DNA of 64,000 bases, taken from NCBI RefSeq assembly GCF_002307475.1, contig NZ_NTMH01000003.1:310001-374000 (forward strand), written 5' to 3'. The notes beneath the pieces are model-generated. The model made no database searches and had not been told where the DNA came from. It was given only the letters and a program-made list of their open reading frames with translations. The position numbers were made by a program, and so were the translations under genes. Source of the DNA: Pantoea allii. GTDB taxonomy: Bacteria; Pseudomonadota; Gammaproteobacteria; Enterobacterales; Enterobacteriaceae. Positions 1-6,946 of this stretch are shown one piece after another; position 1 is the first letter of the stretch, and each line of letters begins with the position of its first letter.

Positions 1-41
1 TTTATGGCATTCAGGCCTGAAATTGCGATATCAAAACTCAT
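1..41 (-). CDS. flgE: flagellar hook protein FlgE, N-terminal fragment
   Basis: Only the first 13 codons are inside the window. They read M-S-F-D-I-A-I-S-G-L-N-A-I, the N-terminal motif of hook proteins, which are exported to build the flexible joint between basal body and filament. An AGGATC ribosome site precedes the ATG at 41. It lies directly behind flgD, as in every flgBCDE operon, so identity rests on both motif and position. The rest of the gene is outside the window. Confidence 0.85.
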   Translation of the reverse strand, partial: MSFDIAISGLNAI

Positions 42-76
42 AATAGATCCTGGTTAACGTATAACTTGTTGATTGT

Positions 77-751
77 TTAGTCGTCGGGTTGGCCAAACTG
101 GGTAATCTTGTTGTAAGCGACCTCTCCCAGCCCGATGATATTCAACACCGTCGCGCTGCCATCCAGAGGAATGCGCACGTTGCTGACTCGTCCTCCGATT
201 TCAACCGGGACGTGACTTTTTTCGGCGTCGGTCATGAGCGAAATGCTGTATTTACCTTCACTCAATCCCAATGCCTGCGGATTAATGTTGAAATTGACGT
301 CGCCGACCTCTTGTCTGCCCAGCTCAATTTCGGTTTCCTTTCCTGTCTCATCTTTAAGGATCACCGTAACGGAATTGGCCGCATGATCGAGGGTGAATCG
401 ACCTTCAAGCGTGGTGACACCATCGCTATTGATCGTATCCGTCTGGACCATGACCTGTTGCCCAACCAGGTTGCCGGTTGTCAGGGTTTGCAGGTTGTCC
501 ATCAACACGGAATTGTTGGCCATAAGTTGAGTCAGGGTTTCCATAGACTGAACCTGAGTCAGTTGCGCAAGCTGCCCAACATATTCAGTACCGTCCGTCG
601 GATTTAAGGGGTCCTGGTTTTGGATTTGTGCGACCAGCAATTGCAAAAAAAGGCTGTTCATTCCTGCCGCACTGTTGTCATTTGCGGAAACGCTGCTGCT
701 ACTGCCATAGGCGGTAGTAACAGATTGAGTGGAAACACCATTCACGCTCAT
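77..751 (-). CDS. flgD: flagellar hook capping protein FlgD (Flag-2 type)
   Basis: FlgD caps the growing hook and is exported through the flagellar type III system. The 224-residue length is normal for the family. The conserved N-terminal block (about residues 32-75) contains the FLQLLVAQIQNQDPLNPTDG-type signature followed by QLAQLTQVQSMETL. A FLG/Ig-like C-terminal region holds the 'LSEGKYSISLMTDAE' stretch. The start at 751 follows the flgC stop by 3 bp and flgE begins 36 bp downstream, so it is part of the flgBCDE transcript driven by the sigma-54 promoter at 1607-1622. By synteny it corresponds to lfgD of the secondary flagellar system. Confidence 0.93.
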   Translation of the reverse strand: MSVNGVSTQSVTTAYGSSSSVSANDNSAAGMNSLFLQLLVAQIQNQDPLNPTDGTEYVGQLAQLTQVQSMETLTQLMANNSVLMDNLQTLTTGNLVGQQVMVQTDTINSDGVTTLEGRFTLDHAANSVTVILKDETGKETEIELGRQEVGDVNFNINPQALGLSEGKYSISLMTDAEKSHVPVEIGGRVSNVRIPLDGSATVLNIIGLGEVAYNKITQFGQPDD

Positions 752-754
752 CGG

Positions 755-1180
755 TTACGCCTCGCCGAGACGCAGCAGGCTTTGCTGCATACTTTTTACA
801 TTATTAAGCACGTCGACACTGGTTTCGAAATTGCGCGATGCCGACATCATGTCAGCCATTTCTTCCACCACGTTGATGCCGGGATACCAGACGTAGCCAT
901 CCTGGTTTGCCATAGGATGATTCGGTTCATAGCGCTGTAACGCATTGTCTGTTTCCACAATATCGAGTACCTGCACGCGCGCACCGGATAGCCCGTTGTG
1001 ATTCATCAACTCATCGTTTTTATAAACTGCAGCAAAAACCGGACGACGCGCTTTGTACACATCGCCCTCCTCCAGCGCAGGGGTTTCGGCATTAGCCAGA
1101 TTGCTGGCGATCGTATTCAGTCTCAGGGTTTGTGCCGTCATTGCTGAACCTGAAACGCGATAAATATCGGTAAAAGCCAT
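755..1180 (-). CDS. flgC: flagellar proximal rod protein FlgC
   Basis: FlgC is a rod subunit of the flagellar basal body, exported to the periplasm without a Sec signal. At 141 residues it has the usual length. The N-terminal 'LRLNTIASNLANAET' motif is the rod/hook signature, and the C-terminal 'ASRNFETSVDVLNNVKSMQQSLLRLG' helix is typical. It lies between flgB (19 bp upstream) and flgD (3 bp downstream). Nothing unusual was seen; lfgC of Flag-2 systems is the expected orthologue. Confidence 0.94.
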   Translation of the reverse strand: MAFTDIYRVSGSAMTAQTLRLNTIASNLANAETPALEEGDVYKARRPVFAAVYKNDELMNHNGLSGARVQVLDIVETDNALQRYEPNHPMANQDGYVWYPGINVVEEMADMMSASRNFETSVDVLNNVKSMQQSLLRLGEA

Positions 1181-1199
1181 TTCTCGTCACCTGAATTAA

Positions 1200-1550
1200 T
1201 TACTTACCTTCTATAGCCTGCTTCAGACCGGTAAATTTCATGTTCAAAAAAGCCAGGCTCATCTGATAGTCCTGAACATTTTTTGCAAATTCAGCCTGCT
1301 CCACATCAAGCGCAACCGTATTACCGTCCGAAGCGGGTTGCCAGGGCACGCGATACCTCTCTTGCGCCGAGGTGCCTGGGAAATAACCCTGTTGTGAACG
1401 TTGCATCTCCGCGGCAAAATCAATATCTTTAGCCTGGAAATGCGGCGTATCAACGTTAGCCAGGTTTGCTGAAAGCAGTTCCGCCCTGGAAAGTCGAAGT
1501 GCTACAGCTTGCGGATGAACGCCCAAAGCCTTTTCAAAACTAATACTCAC
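1200..1550 (-). CDS. flgB: flagellar proximal rod protein FlgB
   Basis: FlgB is the first proximal-rod protein. The 116-residue product has the short rod signature 'LSRAELLSANLANVDTPHFQAKDIDF' near residues 22-46. The start codon is GTG at 1550, with AAGGAG about 6 bases upstream. It is the first gene of the flgBCDE operon: a consensus sigma-54 promoter ends 57 bp upstream. It faces flgA divergently. Corresponds to lfgB. Confidence 0.94.
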   Translation of the reverse strand: MSISFEKALGVHPQAVALRLSRAELLSANLANVDTPHFQAKDIDFAAEMQRSQQGYFPGTSAQERYRVPWQPASDGNTVALDVEQAEFAKNVQDYQMSLAFLNMKFTGLKQAIEGK

Positions 1551-1606
1551 AACTCACTCCTTCGTGATAATGACCGCTGCGATAGCCTGTGCTGCCCCAA
1601 TTAATA

Positions 1607-1622
1607 AGCAAATATCGTGCCA
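1607..1622 (-). promoter_or_regulatory. sigma-54 promoter of the flgBCDE operon
   Basis: The minus strand reads TGGCACGATATTTGCT, which matches the sigma-54 consensus TGGCACRNNNNTTGCW at every defined position. Transcription would start near 1595, leaving a 45-nt leader before the flgB GTG. The window also encodes a LafK-like sigma-54 activator (12114-13148), as expected for lateral-type flagellar hierarchies. Confidence 0.88.
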
Positions 1623-1635
1623 GGTTATTAACATC

Positions 1636-2436
1636 ATGAATTATATAGTTTTTTGTAGGAAGTTCGTCGAAGAGAGGAAGTGTTTTTTCCGCAAGGAAGT
1701 CATCGTAATACTCAGCGTTGTTGGCCTGGCGGTGCCACCTGCTTCTGCCCAGTCGGTTAGCGCCTATAAACAAGTCTCTGTGCATGTGCGGCAAATGGCA
1801 GCAGAGGCGATTCGAAATGAGGCTAATCAGCAGCGCTGGCAGCGTTATCAGGCCAAATTAAACCTGTTTATCCCCGCTGAAGCTTCCCAACTTCCGCCCT
1901 GCGTTACGCCACTTAAGGCCACGCTTTCTGGAAGTGAGCGGCCTGACCTACGCCGGCTGCGCTATGACGTTCGCTGTGAAAGCGGCAAAGGTTGGGCGGT
2001 GCCTGTCACGGTAAAACCCGATATCTATATGCCGGTACTTGTGGCCAAAAACACCCTTGAACGTGGGCATATTGTTGGCCCTGCCGACGTCACCCAGAAA
2101 AAATTCAATATCACTCAAGTGCGCAGTGGTTACCTGACCCATCCTGACGATATAACCGGGCTTACACTGAAGCGCCGGGTGCGTGAAATGCAGGTGTTAA
2201 CCCCGAACCTGTTCGATTCTCCCGTACTCGTTGAGCGCGGCCAGCGGGTAACGATGATTGCTGAACAGGATGGTGTTGAAGCCCGCACCACCGGGATTGC
2301 CATCAAAAAAGGACGTAAAGGCGAAATGATTAAAATAAAAAATGAAAACAGCGAGCGTGAAGTGAACGCCATCGTGATCGGTATGGGGATGGTCAGAACC
2401 ACGCAGGCTGCCTCGCGTGAAAAAACAGGTGGCTGA
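1636..2436 (+). CDS. flgA: flagellar P-ring assembly chaperone FlgA
   Basis: FlgA is the periplasmic chaperone for P-ring (FlgI) assembly. The C-terminal SAF-like domain is clear: 'DIYMPVLVAKNTLERGHIVGPADV', then 'GLTLKRRVREMQVLTPNLFDSPVLVERGQRVTMIAEQDGVEARTTGIA...KGEMIKIKNENSEREVNAIVIGMGMV'. A hydrophobic segment ending 'VPPASA|QS' looks like a Sec signal. The start is uncertain: the only in-frame ATG downstream of the sigma-54 site is 1636, giving 266 residues with an unusually long n-region and a poor ribosome site. The frame also stays open up to 1564. Divergent from flgB and followed by flgM and flgN. Confidence 0.88.
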   Translation: MNYIVFCRKFVEERKCFFRKEVIVILSVVGLAVPPASAQSVSAYKQVSVHVRQMAAEAIRNEANQQRWQRYQAKLNLFIPAEASQLPPCVTPLKATLSGSERPDLRRLRYDVRCESGKGWAVPVTVKPDIYMPVLVAKNTLERGHIVGPADVTQKKFNITQVRSGYLTHPDDITGLTLKRRVREMQVLTPNLFDSPVLVERGQRVTMIAEQDGVEARTTGIAIKKGRKGEMIKIKNENSEREVNAIVIGMGMVRTTQAASREKTGG

Positions 2437-2541
2437 CGTTTAAGTTGACGCCCTCAAACGTCGCTTTGAGCAGGTAAGGCAAACGGAAGTCCAGCTTCCG
2501 CTTTGAGATGTGCATGACAGACCTGAACATGGAGCTACATG

Positions 2542-2814
2542 ATGAAAATAACATCGACCCAATATGCAATGACCCGCGCGATCAATCAGGCCAACGCTAC
2601 CACGCCTTCTCGCAGCGCAGGTCGTGAAGACATGAAAATTAGCCGTTCTGCCGCAATCGATCCGGTGATCGGAGAGGCTCAAACTAAACTCTCTGCTTTA
2701 CCAGAGGTGGATATGGCGCAGGTGGCTGCTGTTAAAGACGCCATTGCCAATGGGCAAATTAGCATTGATCTGGATGCATTGGCCCACGCCATCGAGCAAT
2801 ATCATCAGAGGTAA
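2542..2814 (+). CDS. flgM: anti-sigma-28 factor FlgM
   Basis: FlgM holds the flagellar sigma factor inactive until it is exported through a finished hook. This 90-residue protein has the disordered N-terminal half and a C-terminal helix region, 'VDMAQVAAVKDAIANGQISIDLDALAHAIEQYH', matching the sigma-28-binding part of the family. Two ATGs lie in tandem (2539 and 2542); the second is 7 bases from GGAG and is preferred. It stops 2 bp before flgN. Its sigma partner (a LafS-type factor) is not in the window. Confidence 0.88.
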   Translation: MKITSTQYAMTRAINQANATTPSRSAGREDMKISRSAAIDPVIGEAQTKLSALPEVDMAQVAAVKDAIANGQISIDLDALAHAIEQYHQR

Positions 2815-2816
2815 CC

Positions 2817-3254
2817 ATGAGTAACGCCACACAGTGCGTAAAACAGCTGGTGCAGGATATGGTTGAAGACAATCAAGCCTATGGCCAGCTTAAAGCCCTG
2901 CTCAGGGAGCAACGTCAGGCGCTGATTGCCCGCGATGTTGCTGAACTGGACCGGCTGAATCCGCAAATTTTTGCGCTTTATGAGCAACTCGCCCACAACA
3001 GCCAGCAGCGTTACCAGTTGCTGACCCAGTTGGGTATTCCTGCAAGCTCCAAAGGCTTGCGCCTGTTGTTCTCCCGCCTGCCTGCCAGGCACCAGGCTCA
3101 ACTTGACCCACTCTGGCAGTCGCTGGAAAGCGTGGCGACAGAATGCCAGGCCCTGAATGACGGTAATGGTCTTGTTGTCAGTATGCAGCAGGACATACTC
3201 CAGAAACTGGTTAACGTAGGTGAACCCGAGAACTGGCTTTATCAGCAGGTTTAA
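2817..3254 (+). CDS. flgN: flagellar export chaperone FlgN
   Basis: FlgN binds the hook-filament junction proteins FlgK and FlgL before export. The 145-residue all-helical protein shows the FlgN pattern: 'MVEDNQAYGQLKALLREQRQALIARDVAELDRLNPQIFALYEQL' followed by 'QRYQLLTQLGIP' and a C-terminal helical part. It starts 2 bp after the flgM stop, so the two are translationally linked. It ends the flgA-M-N run; the modification island follows. Confidence 0.88.
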   Translation: MSNATQCVKQLVQDMVEDNQAYGQLKALLREQRQALIARDVAELDRLNPQIFALYEQLAHNSQQRYQLLTQLGIPASSKGLRLLFSRLPARHQAQLDPLWQSLESVATECQALNDGNGLVVSMQQDILQKLVNVGEPENWLYQQV

Positions 3255-3439
3255 GCCCTATCCAGGTACAGCTGACATACCGGGCGCCAGTGTCGCATCA
3301 TTGGGCCGCGCGTTTTACCCGCCTTTTACTGATAAGCCGCTTAAAACGTCCTTTTCATTTTCTGTTTACCGGGGAGACGTCAGCACAGATTCTCCTGTCC
3401 GGCGAACGTTATCCGCACATTTATTCGATACAACATACT

Positions 3440-4102
3440 ATGCAATTTATTGACTGGGCGACCTTTTCTCAGGTGATCTATATTAATCTGCCGCACCGGC
3501 GCGATCGTAATTTCCGCATGAAACGTCATCTGAGAGAACTGAAGGCACCTAAAGAGAAGGTCTTACGCTTTGACGCTATACAGGCCAGCCCCGGTTCGGT
3601 GGGATGTGTAAAATCACATATTGCGGTACTGGAAATGGCTATCGCCCAGGGTTGGGAAGATGTTCTGATTCTTGAGGATGATTTTGAATTTACCCATGAT
3701 GCCCCCAGCCTGACGCGTCTCAATCTCTGGCTGCAAAGCCTGGGGAATGTCCACTGGGACGTGGCGTTTCTTGCAGCCAACTATCAACATGTTACCCCTT
3801 TGAAAAGTGTCGATTACCTGCTGCGCGTTAATCGGGCATGGTGTGCGTGTGCATATTGGGTTAAACAGCATTATTTTTCGCAACTGCTGGAAAATTTACG
3901 CCAGAGTCTGCGGTTTCTGGAACAGGGTGGCCAGCCACAACGCTATGCTCTGGATGTACACTGGTGGCAGTTAATGGCAAAAGATTGCTGGCTTGGCCTT
4001 TACCCTTGTGCAGGGTTCCAACAGGCTGACAGAAGTGATATTGAGCAACGCCATGTCGATTATCGCCCCCTGTTTTATAAATCACTGGAGGCTATATGTT
4101 AA
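3440..4102 (+). CDS. GT25-family glycosyltransferase, probable flagellar modification
   Basis: The product resembles family 25 (LPS beta-type) glycosyltransferases. It begins 'VIYINLPHRRDRN' (residues 12-24), has the 'GCVKSHIAVLEMA' block (55-67) and the acidic 'VLILEDDFEF' motif (75-84, EDD 79-81). The ATG at 3440 is chosen because the family motif starts close behind it; an in-frame GTG at 3290 would add 50 unrelated residues. No strong ribosome site precedes 3440. At 220 residues it is compact. It sits between flgN and a convergent fliB-like gene inside a flagellar locus, so glycosylation of the secondary flagellin is the natural inference. The sugar donor is unknown. Confidence 0.75.
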   Translation: MQFIDWATFSQVIYINLPHRRDRNFRMKRHLRELKAPKEKVLRFDAIQASPGSVGCVKSHIAVLEMAIAQGWEDVLILEDDFEFTHDAPSLTRLNLWLQSLGNVHWDVAFLAANYQHVTPLKSVDYLLRVNRAWCACAYWVKQHYFSQLLENLRQSLRFLEQGGQPQRYALDVHWWQLMAKDCWLGLYPCAGFQQADRSDIEQRHVDYRPLFYKSLEAIC

Positions 4103-4111
4103 CGCCGTTGC

Positions 4112-5059
4112 TTAAATCAATGACAATCCACACAGCAACATATAATCCGCACTGTCTTCACTGTCAGCCTCTGGGGTTTTATGCTGCTGCCAGCTAAACC
4201 AGGCGCTGGCCAGGATTACCAGATCGCGCGGCATCAACCGGTTATGATCTTCCAGCCACAGCGCGCACAACATTTTTAATTCAAATATCTGGCGAGTGAG
4301 TAACAGAAATGCATGACCATAATGTTGCCCACATCCACAGGGAAAGACCTCACCATAGAGACGATAAATCAACAGATTGCGTAAAATGTGGGGATGTTCG
4401 CTAAAGAATGTGTTGCTGGCAGCAAGGGTTTCCAGCGTTCGTAATCGTTGTTGCAATGCTGAAGGTGACATAACGGCCAGTTCGCTGAGTTTAAGCATCA
4501 TACTCATTTTTTGGGTCGCGGGTAGATTAAGGTTTAAACGAAGCGCCCCCATCTGTGCCAGGGCATCGATGCGATTACTTTCGATTGACGGCAACATCCC
4601 ATGTTGCTGCTCAAGAATGCCGTTATCCGCAAGTTGTGATAGTTGCTCCCCCATCGTGTCCAGCAGTTGCACGTCATGCTGCCCGTTGCTCTGGTGATGC
4701 TGGGCTTTACTAAGCAGCACGCCAATCGCATATAAACTGGTTTCTAAGGCTAATGCCGGGTGCACTGCCAGATTGATGCACTGTTGATTTAAATTTTCAT
4801 CCCATTGCGTCAGTTCGCGACGATCCTGACATGGGGTCTGGGTGGTATGCAGGATAAAGGCCTGAGGATTTAACAGGATTTCCGTTGCGGCAGTTTCGCA
4901 TCCTGCATTGAGGCTTTGCCGTTGCTGATTTTTAAGTTTAATGCTGACTCTCGGCCAGTCATCCTGCTCTGATGCCCGGCAAGAGGGACAACAACAGGGC
5001 GCTGGCATGGCATCGAAGCGAACAACATATTCTGGACGATAGTTTTCAATTAATTCCAT
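4112..5059 (-). CDS. fliB: FliB-like flagellin lysine-N-methylase
   Basis: FliB methylates surface lysines of flagellin. The C-terminal half carries the family-like run 'LRNLLIYRLYGEVFPCG...YGHAFLLLTRQIFELKMLCALW', and the N-terminus 'ENYRPEYVVRFDAM..PCCCPSC' occupies the place of the Cys-rich metal-binding motif. Two features are odd. The protein is 315 residues where Salmonella FliB is about 400, and the Cys cluster (C22, C23, C24, C27) differs from the usual C-x3-CC spacing. GGAG lies upstream of the ATG at 5059. It is the last gene of the fliE-J operon, 35 bp after the glycosyltransferase, and is convergent with the GT25 gene. Assignment is by motif and context. Confidence 0.65.
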   Translation of the reverse strand: MELIENYRPEYVVRFDAMPAPCCCPSCRASEQDDWPRVSIKLKNQQRQSLNAGCETAATEILLNPQAFILHTTQTPCQDRRELTQWDENLNQQCINLAVHPALALETSLYAIGVLLSKAQHHQSNGQHDVQLLDTMGEQLSQLADNGILEQQHGMLPSIESNRIDALAQMGALRLNLNLPATQKMSMMLKLSELAVMSPSALQQRLRTLETLAASNTFFSEHPHILRNLLIYRLYGEVFPCGCGQHYGHAFLLLTRQIFELKMLCALWLEDHNRLMPRDLVILASAWFSWQQHKTPEADSEDSADYMLLCGLSLI

Positions 5060-5094
5060 TTGTAATACTCCGGCCGCCCGTTAAGCGGCACTGA

Positions 5095-6501
5095 TTAGTG
5101 AGCTTTTTTTCGGAAAAACCAGTGAGTACAGTCGACAACCGCGCCATCAATGGGATCGGTTATTTCAGATAAAAAAGCGAAACCTGGCTGCAGACCAAGC
5201 CAGCAATGGTCCCGCATTTGCTCGGTCCAACAGGCATTCAGTGAACTCCCCTGCTGAATTGCCCGCTGGTAATGGGCAAGAAGCGTTGGGATATAGTTGC
5301 CATTAACGGCATAGGCGCAACCGCAGTCACCATCAGTAATCCGTGACACGCCAGGCAACGCGTTGAGGGGAACAACCCGATGATAGCGGCCACCCAGCAA
5401 GGTGACCTGCCAGTGAATATGCGGCAAACGGACTAACAGATGGTTAAGCGTCTTGAGCGATCGTTCTTTATGGACATAGCGTACCGCCGCGTCCAGCAGC
5501 AGTACGCTTGTCCAGTGGTGATGCAGTGCGTGCGTTAATACCTCACAGTGGTTTGCCAGTTCTGCTGTGCTGGCGTCAGCGGCGCGGCGTTTTGCAAACG
5601 GCACTATCTGCTGCGGATCAACCCCAAGCATGTTCAGTTTCTGCCGCTGCTGCTGCAGTGCTTCAGGCTGCGTGGCGTCATAAAGCACCGCGATTTTGTC
5701 AAAGGTTTGCCAGGCGACCACGGTGCTGAGTGGCGCCTGTCCCAGACGTCGATAGTGATTAAGCAAATTACGGTCGGTCACGAAGTCTTCCAGCGTTAAA
5801 TTCACCGGTTGTGACGACCCCAGCACAAAGTCCTTATCGTAAGTATTGGCGCTGTGAGAGATGCACAGAATGGCCTCTTTGGGGTCAATTTGCTGCACAG
5901 GGGTGGTGAAATTATTCAGAAATGCCTGCTCTTCAGCCAGCGTGGCACTGTCGTTATAGCGATGGTTCCTTAGGTAATTTCGGTGATAACCAAAGGTGCC
6001 GTTCAACGCGTGCCGTTCACCAAAAGAAACGGTGCGGTAGATTTTATCAAGATGGCTGTACCAGATATAAATCGTATCGCAGCCTGAGAAGCGCGCGTTA
6101 TTACGCTGCATCGACGCCACCTGGTGGCTGATTTTGCTGGGGGGATAATAGTCATCATCATCAAAACAGATAATGTATTCACCACGGGCCATATCATTGA
6201 GCATGTTGCGCTTTTTACCCAAATCCAGCCGAACCGGGCTGTGGACATAGCGCACATGTTGACAGGTGTGATCGACCAGCATCGCGATCAGATCTTCATT
6301 ACTTTCAGCAGAATCATCCAGAATAATCAGTTCGCGTTTGAGCGCGGGATAATCCTGATACTGATAGATATACAGAAGATAAGGTAAAAAGGCCCGACGA
6401 TTCCAGGTAGGGCATACCACACTGACAAAGGGTAATTCGCTGTGTCTTTTTTGCTGTCGGCGGTTAATCAGTGACCGCATCAGGGTTGGTGTTTCAGCCA
6501 T
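5095..6501 (-). CDS. two-domain glycosyltransferase (GT2 plus degenerate GT25-like domain)
   Basis: Residues 24-260 form a GT2 glycosyltransferase: 'FVSVVCPTWNRRAFLPYLL' (25-43), 'LIILDDSAES' (58-67) and the metal/nucleotide motif 'ICFDDDDYYPP' (111-121). Residues about 265-468 look like the GT25 protein encoded at 3440-4102: 'HWTSVLLLDAAVRY' (329-342) matches its 'GWEDVLILEDDFEF', 'HIHWQVTLLGGRYHRVVPL' matches 'NVHWDVAFLAANYQHVTPL', and 'DHCWLGLQPGFAF' matches 'KDCWLGLYPCAGF'. The acidic EDD is LDAA here, so the second domain is probably not catalytic. It starts 1 bp after the fliJ stop and is co-transcribed with export genes, which points to flagellin glycosylation. Confidence 0.78.
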   Translation of the reverse strand: MAETPTLMRSLINRRQQKRHSELPFVSVVCPTWNRRAFLPYLLYIYQYQDYPALKRELIILDDSAESNEDLIAMLVDHTCQHVRYVHSPVRLDLGKKRNMLNDMARGEYIICFDDDDYYPPSKISHQVASMQRNNARFSGCDTIYIWYSHLDKIYRTVSFGERHALNGTFGYHRNYLRNHRYNDSATLAEEQAFLNNFTTPVQQIDPKEAILCISHSANTYDKDFVLGSSQPVNLTLEDFVTDRNLLNHYRRLGQAPLSTVVAWQTFDKIAVLYDATQPEALQQQRQKLNMLGVDPQQIVPFAKRRAADASTAELANHCEVLTHALHHHWTSVLLLDAAVRYVHKERSLKTLNHLLVRLPHIHWQVTLLGGRYHRVVPLNALPGVSRITDGDCGCAYAVNGNYIPTLLAHYQRAIQQGSSLNACWTEQMRDHCWLGLQPGFAFLSEITDPIDGAVVDCTHWFFRKKAH

Positions 6502-6502
6502 C

Positions 6503-6940
6503 TTATTTCTGCCGTGATGTCTGTTGTCTCAACCAACTCTGCGTCGACAGCGCATCCGTGGTTTTTTGCTCACGTTGATCCTGGGCCTGTCTGAGCGTTT
6601 TCCTTCGTGCATCCATGACGTGCTCAATGCTCTTTTCCCGTCGAAACTCAGCCAGTAAATGGCGCTGTATTTTTTGCGCTTCGACGTTCGCCAGCGCCTG
6701 CTCCTGCTTTTGCCAGTCGATAACACGTTGCAGATTGCGTTTATACACCGACTGATTGCTCAACATCACCGCGTTTTCCTGGCTGGACTGCACGCTCTGC
6801 TTTAGCCCGGATAAAGCGTGAATGTTGTTTTCCAGGCGCTGGCAAAGTCGCTGCTGGCTGGCAAGTTTACGGGTAAGGTCGTTCACCGCGCGATGGCGCA
6901 GAAGGTGAAGTTGTTCAAGTGTGTGTATCAGTTTGCTCAT
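6503..6940 (-). CDS. fliJ: flagellar export protein FliJ
   Basis: FliJ is the coiled-coil stalk of the flagellar export ATPase. The 145-residue product is almost wholly helical and rich in Gln, Arg and Glu, with 'LRHRAVNDLTRKLASQQRLCQRLENNI' and 'RREKSIEHVMDARRKTLRQAQDQREQK' heptad-like stretches. Sequence identity within this family is low, so position is the main argument: it follows fliI by 6 bp in the order fliH-I-J. Corresponds to lfiJ. Confidence 0.85.
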   Translation of the reverse strand: MSKLIHTLEQLHLLRHRAVNDLTRKLASQQRLCQRLENNIHALSGLKQSVQSSQENAVMLSNQSVYKRNLQRVIDWQKQEQALANVEAQKIQRHLLAEFRREKSIEHVMDARRKTLRQAQDQREQKTTDALSTQSWLRQQTSRQK

Positions 6941-6946
6941 GATGAA

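Noticed and set aside
2484-2500. CGGAAG-TCCAG-CTTCCG hairpin between flgA and flgM
   Set aside because: Only a 6-bp stem, with no T-run after it; flgA and flgM may well be co-transcribed, so I did not call a terminator.
3290-3439. N-terminal extension of the GT25 gene from GTG 3290
   Set aside because: The extra 50 residues show no family similarity; the conserved domain starts a few residues after ATG 3440.
5508-5799. Plus-strand open frames opposite the GT2 gene
   Set aside because: They are shadows of the real minus-strand coding frame, with no ribosome site or motif.
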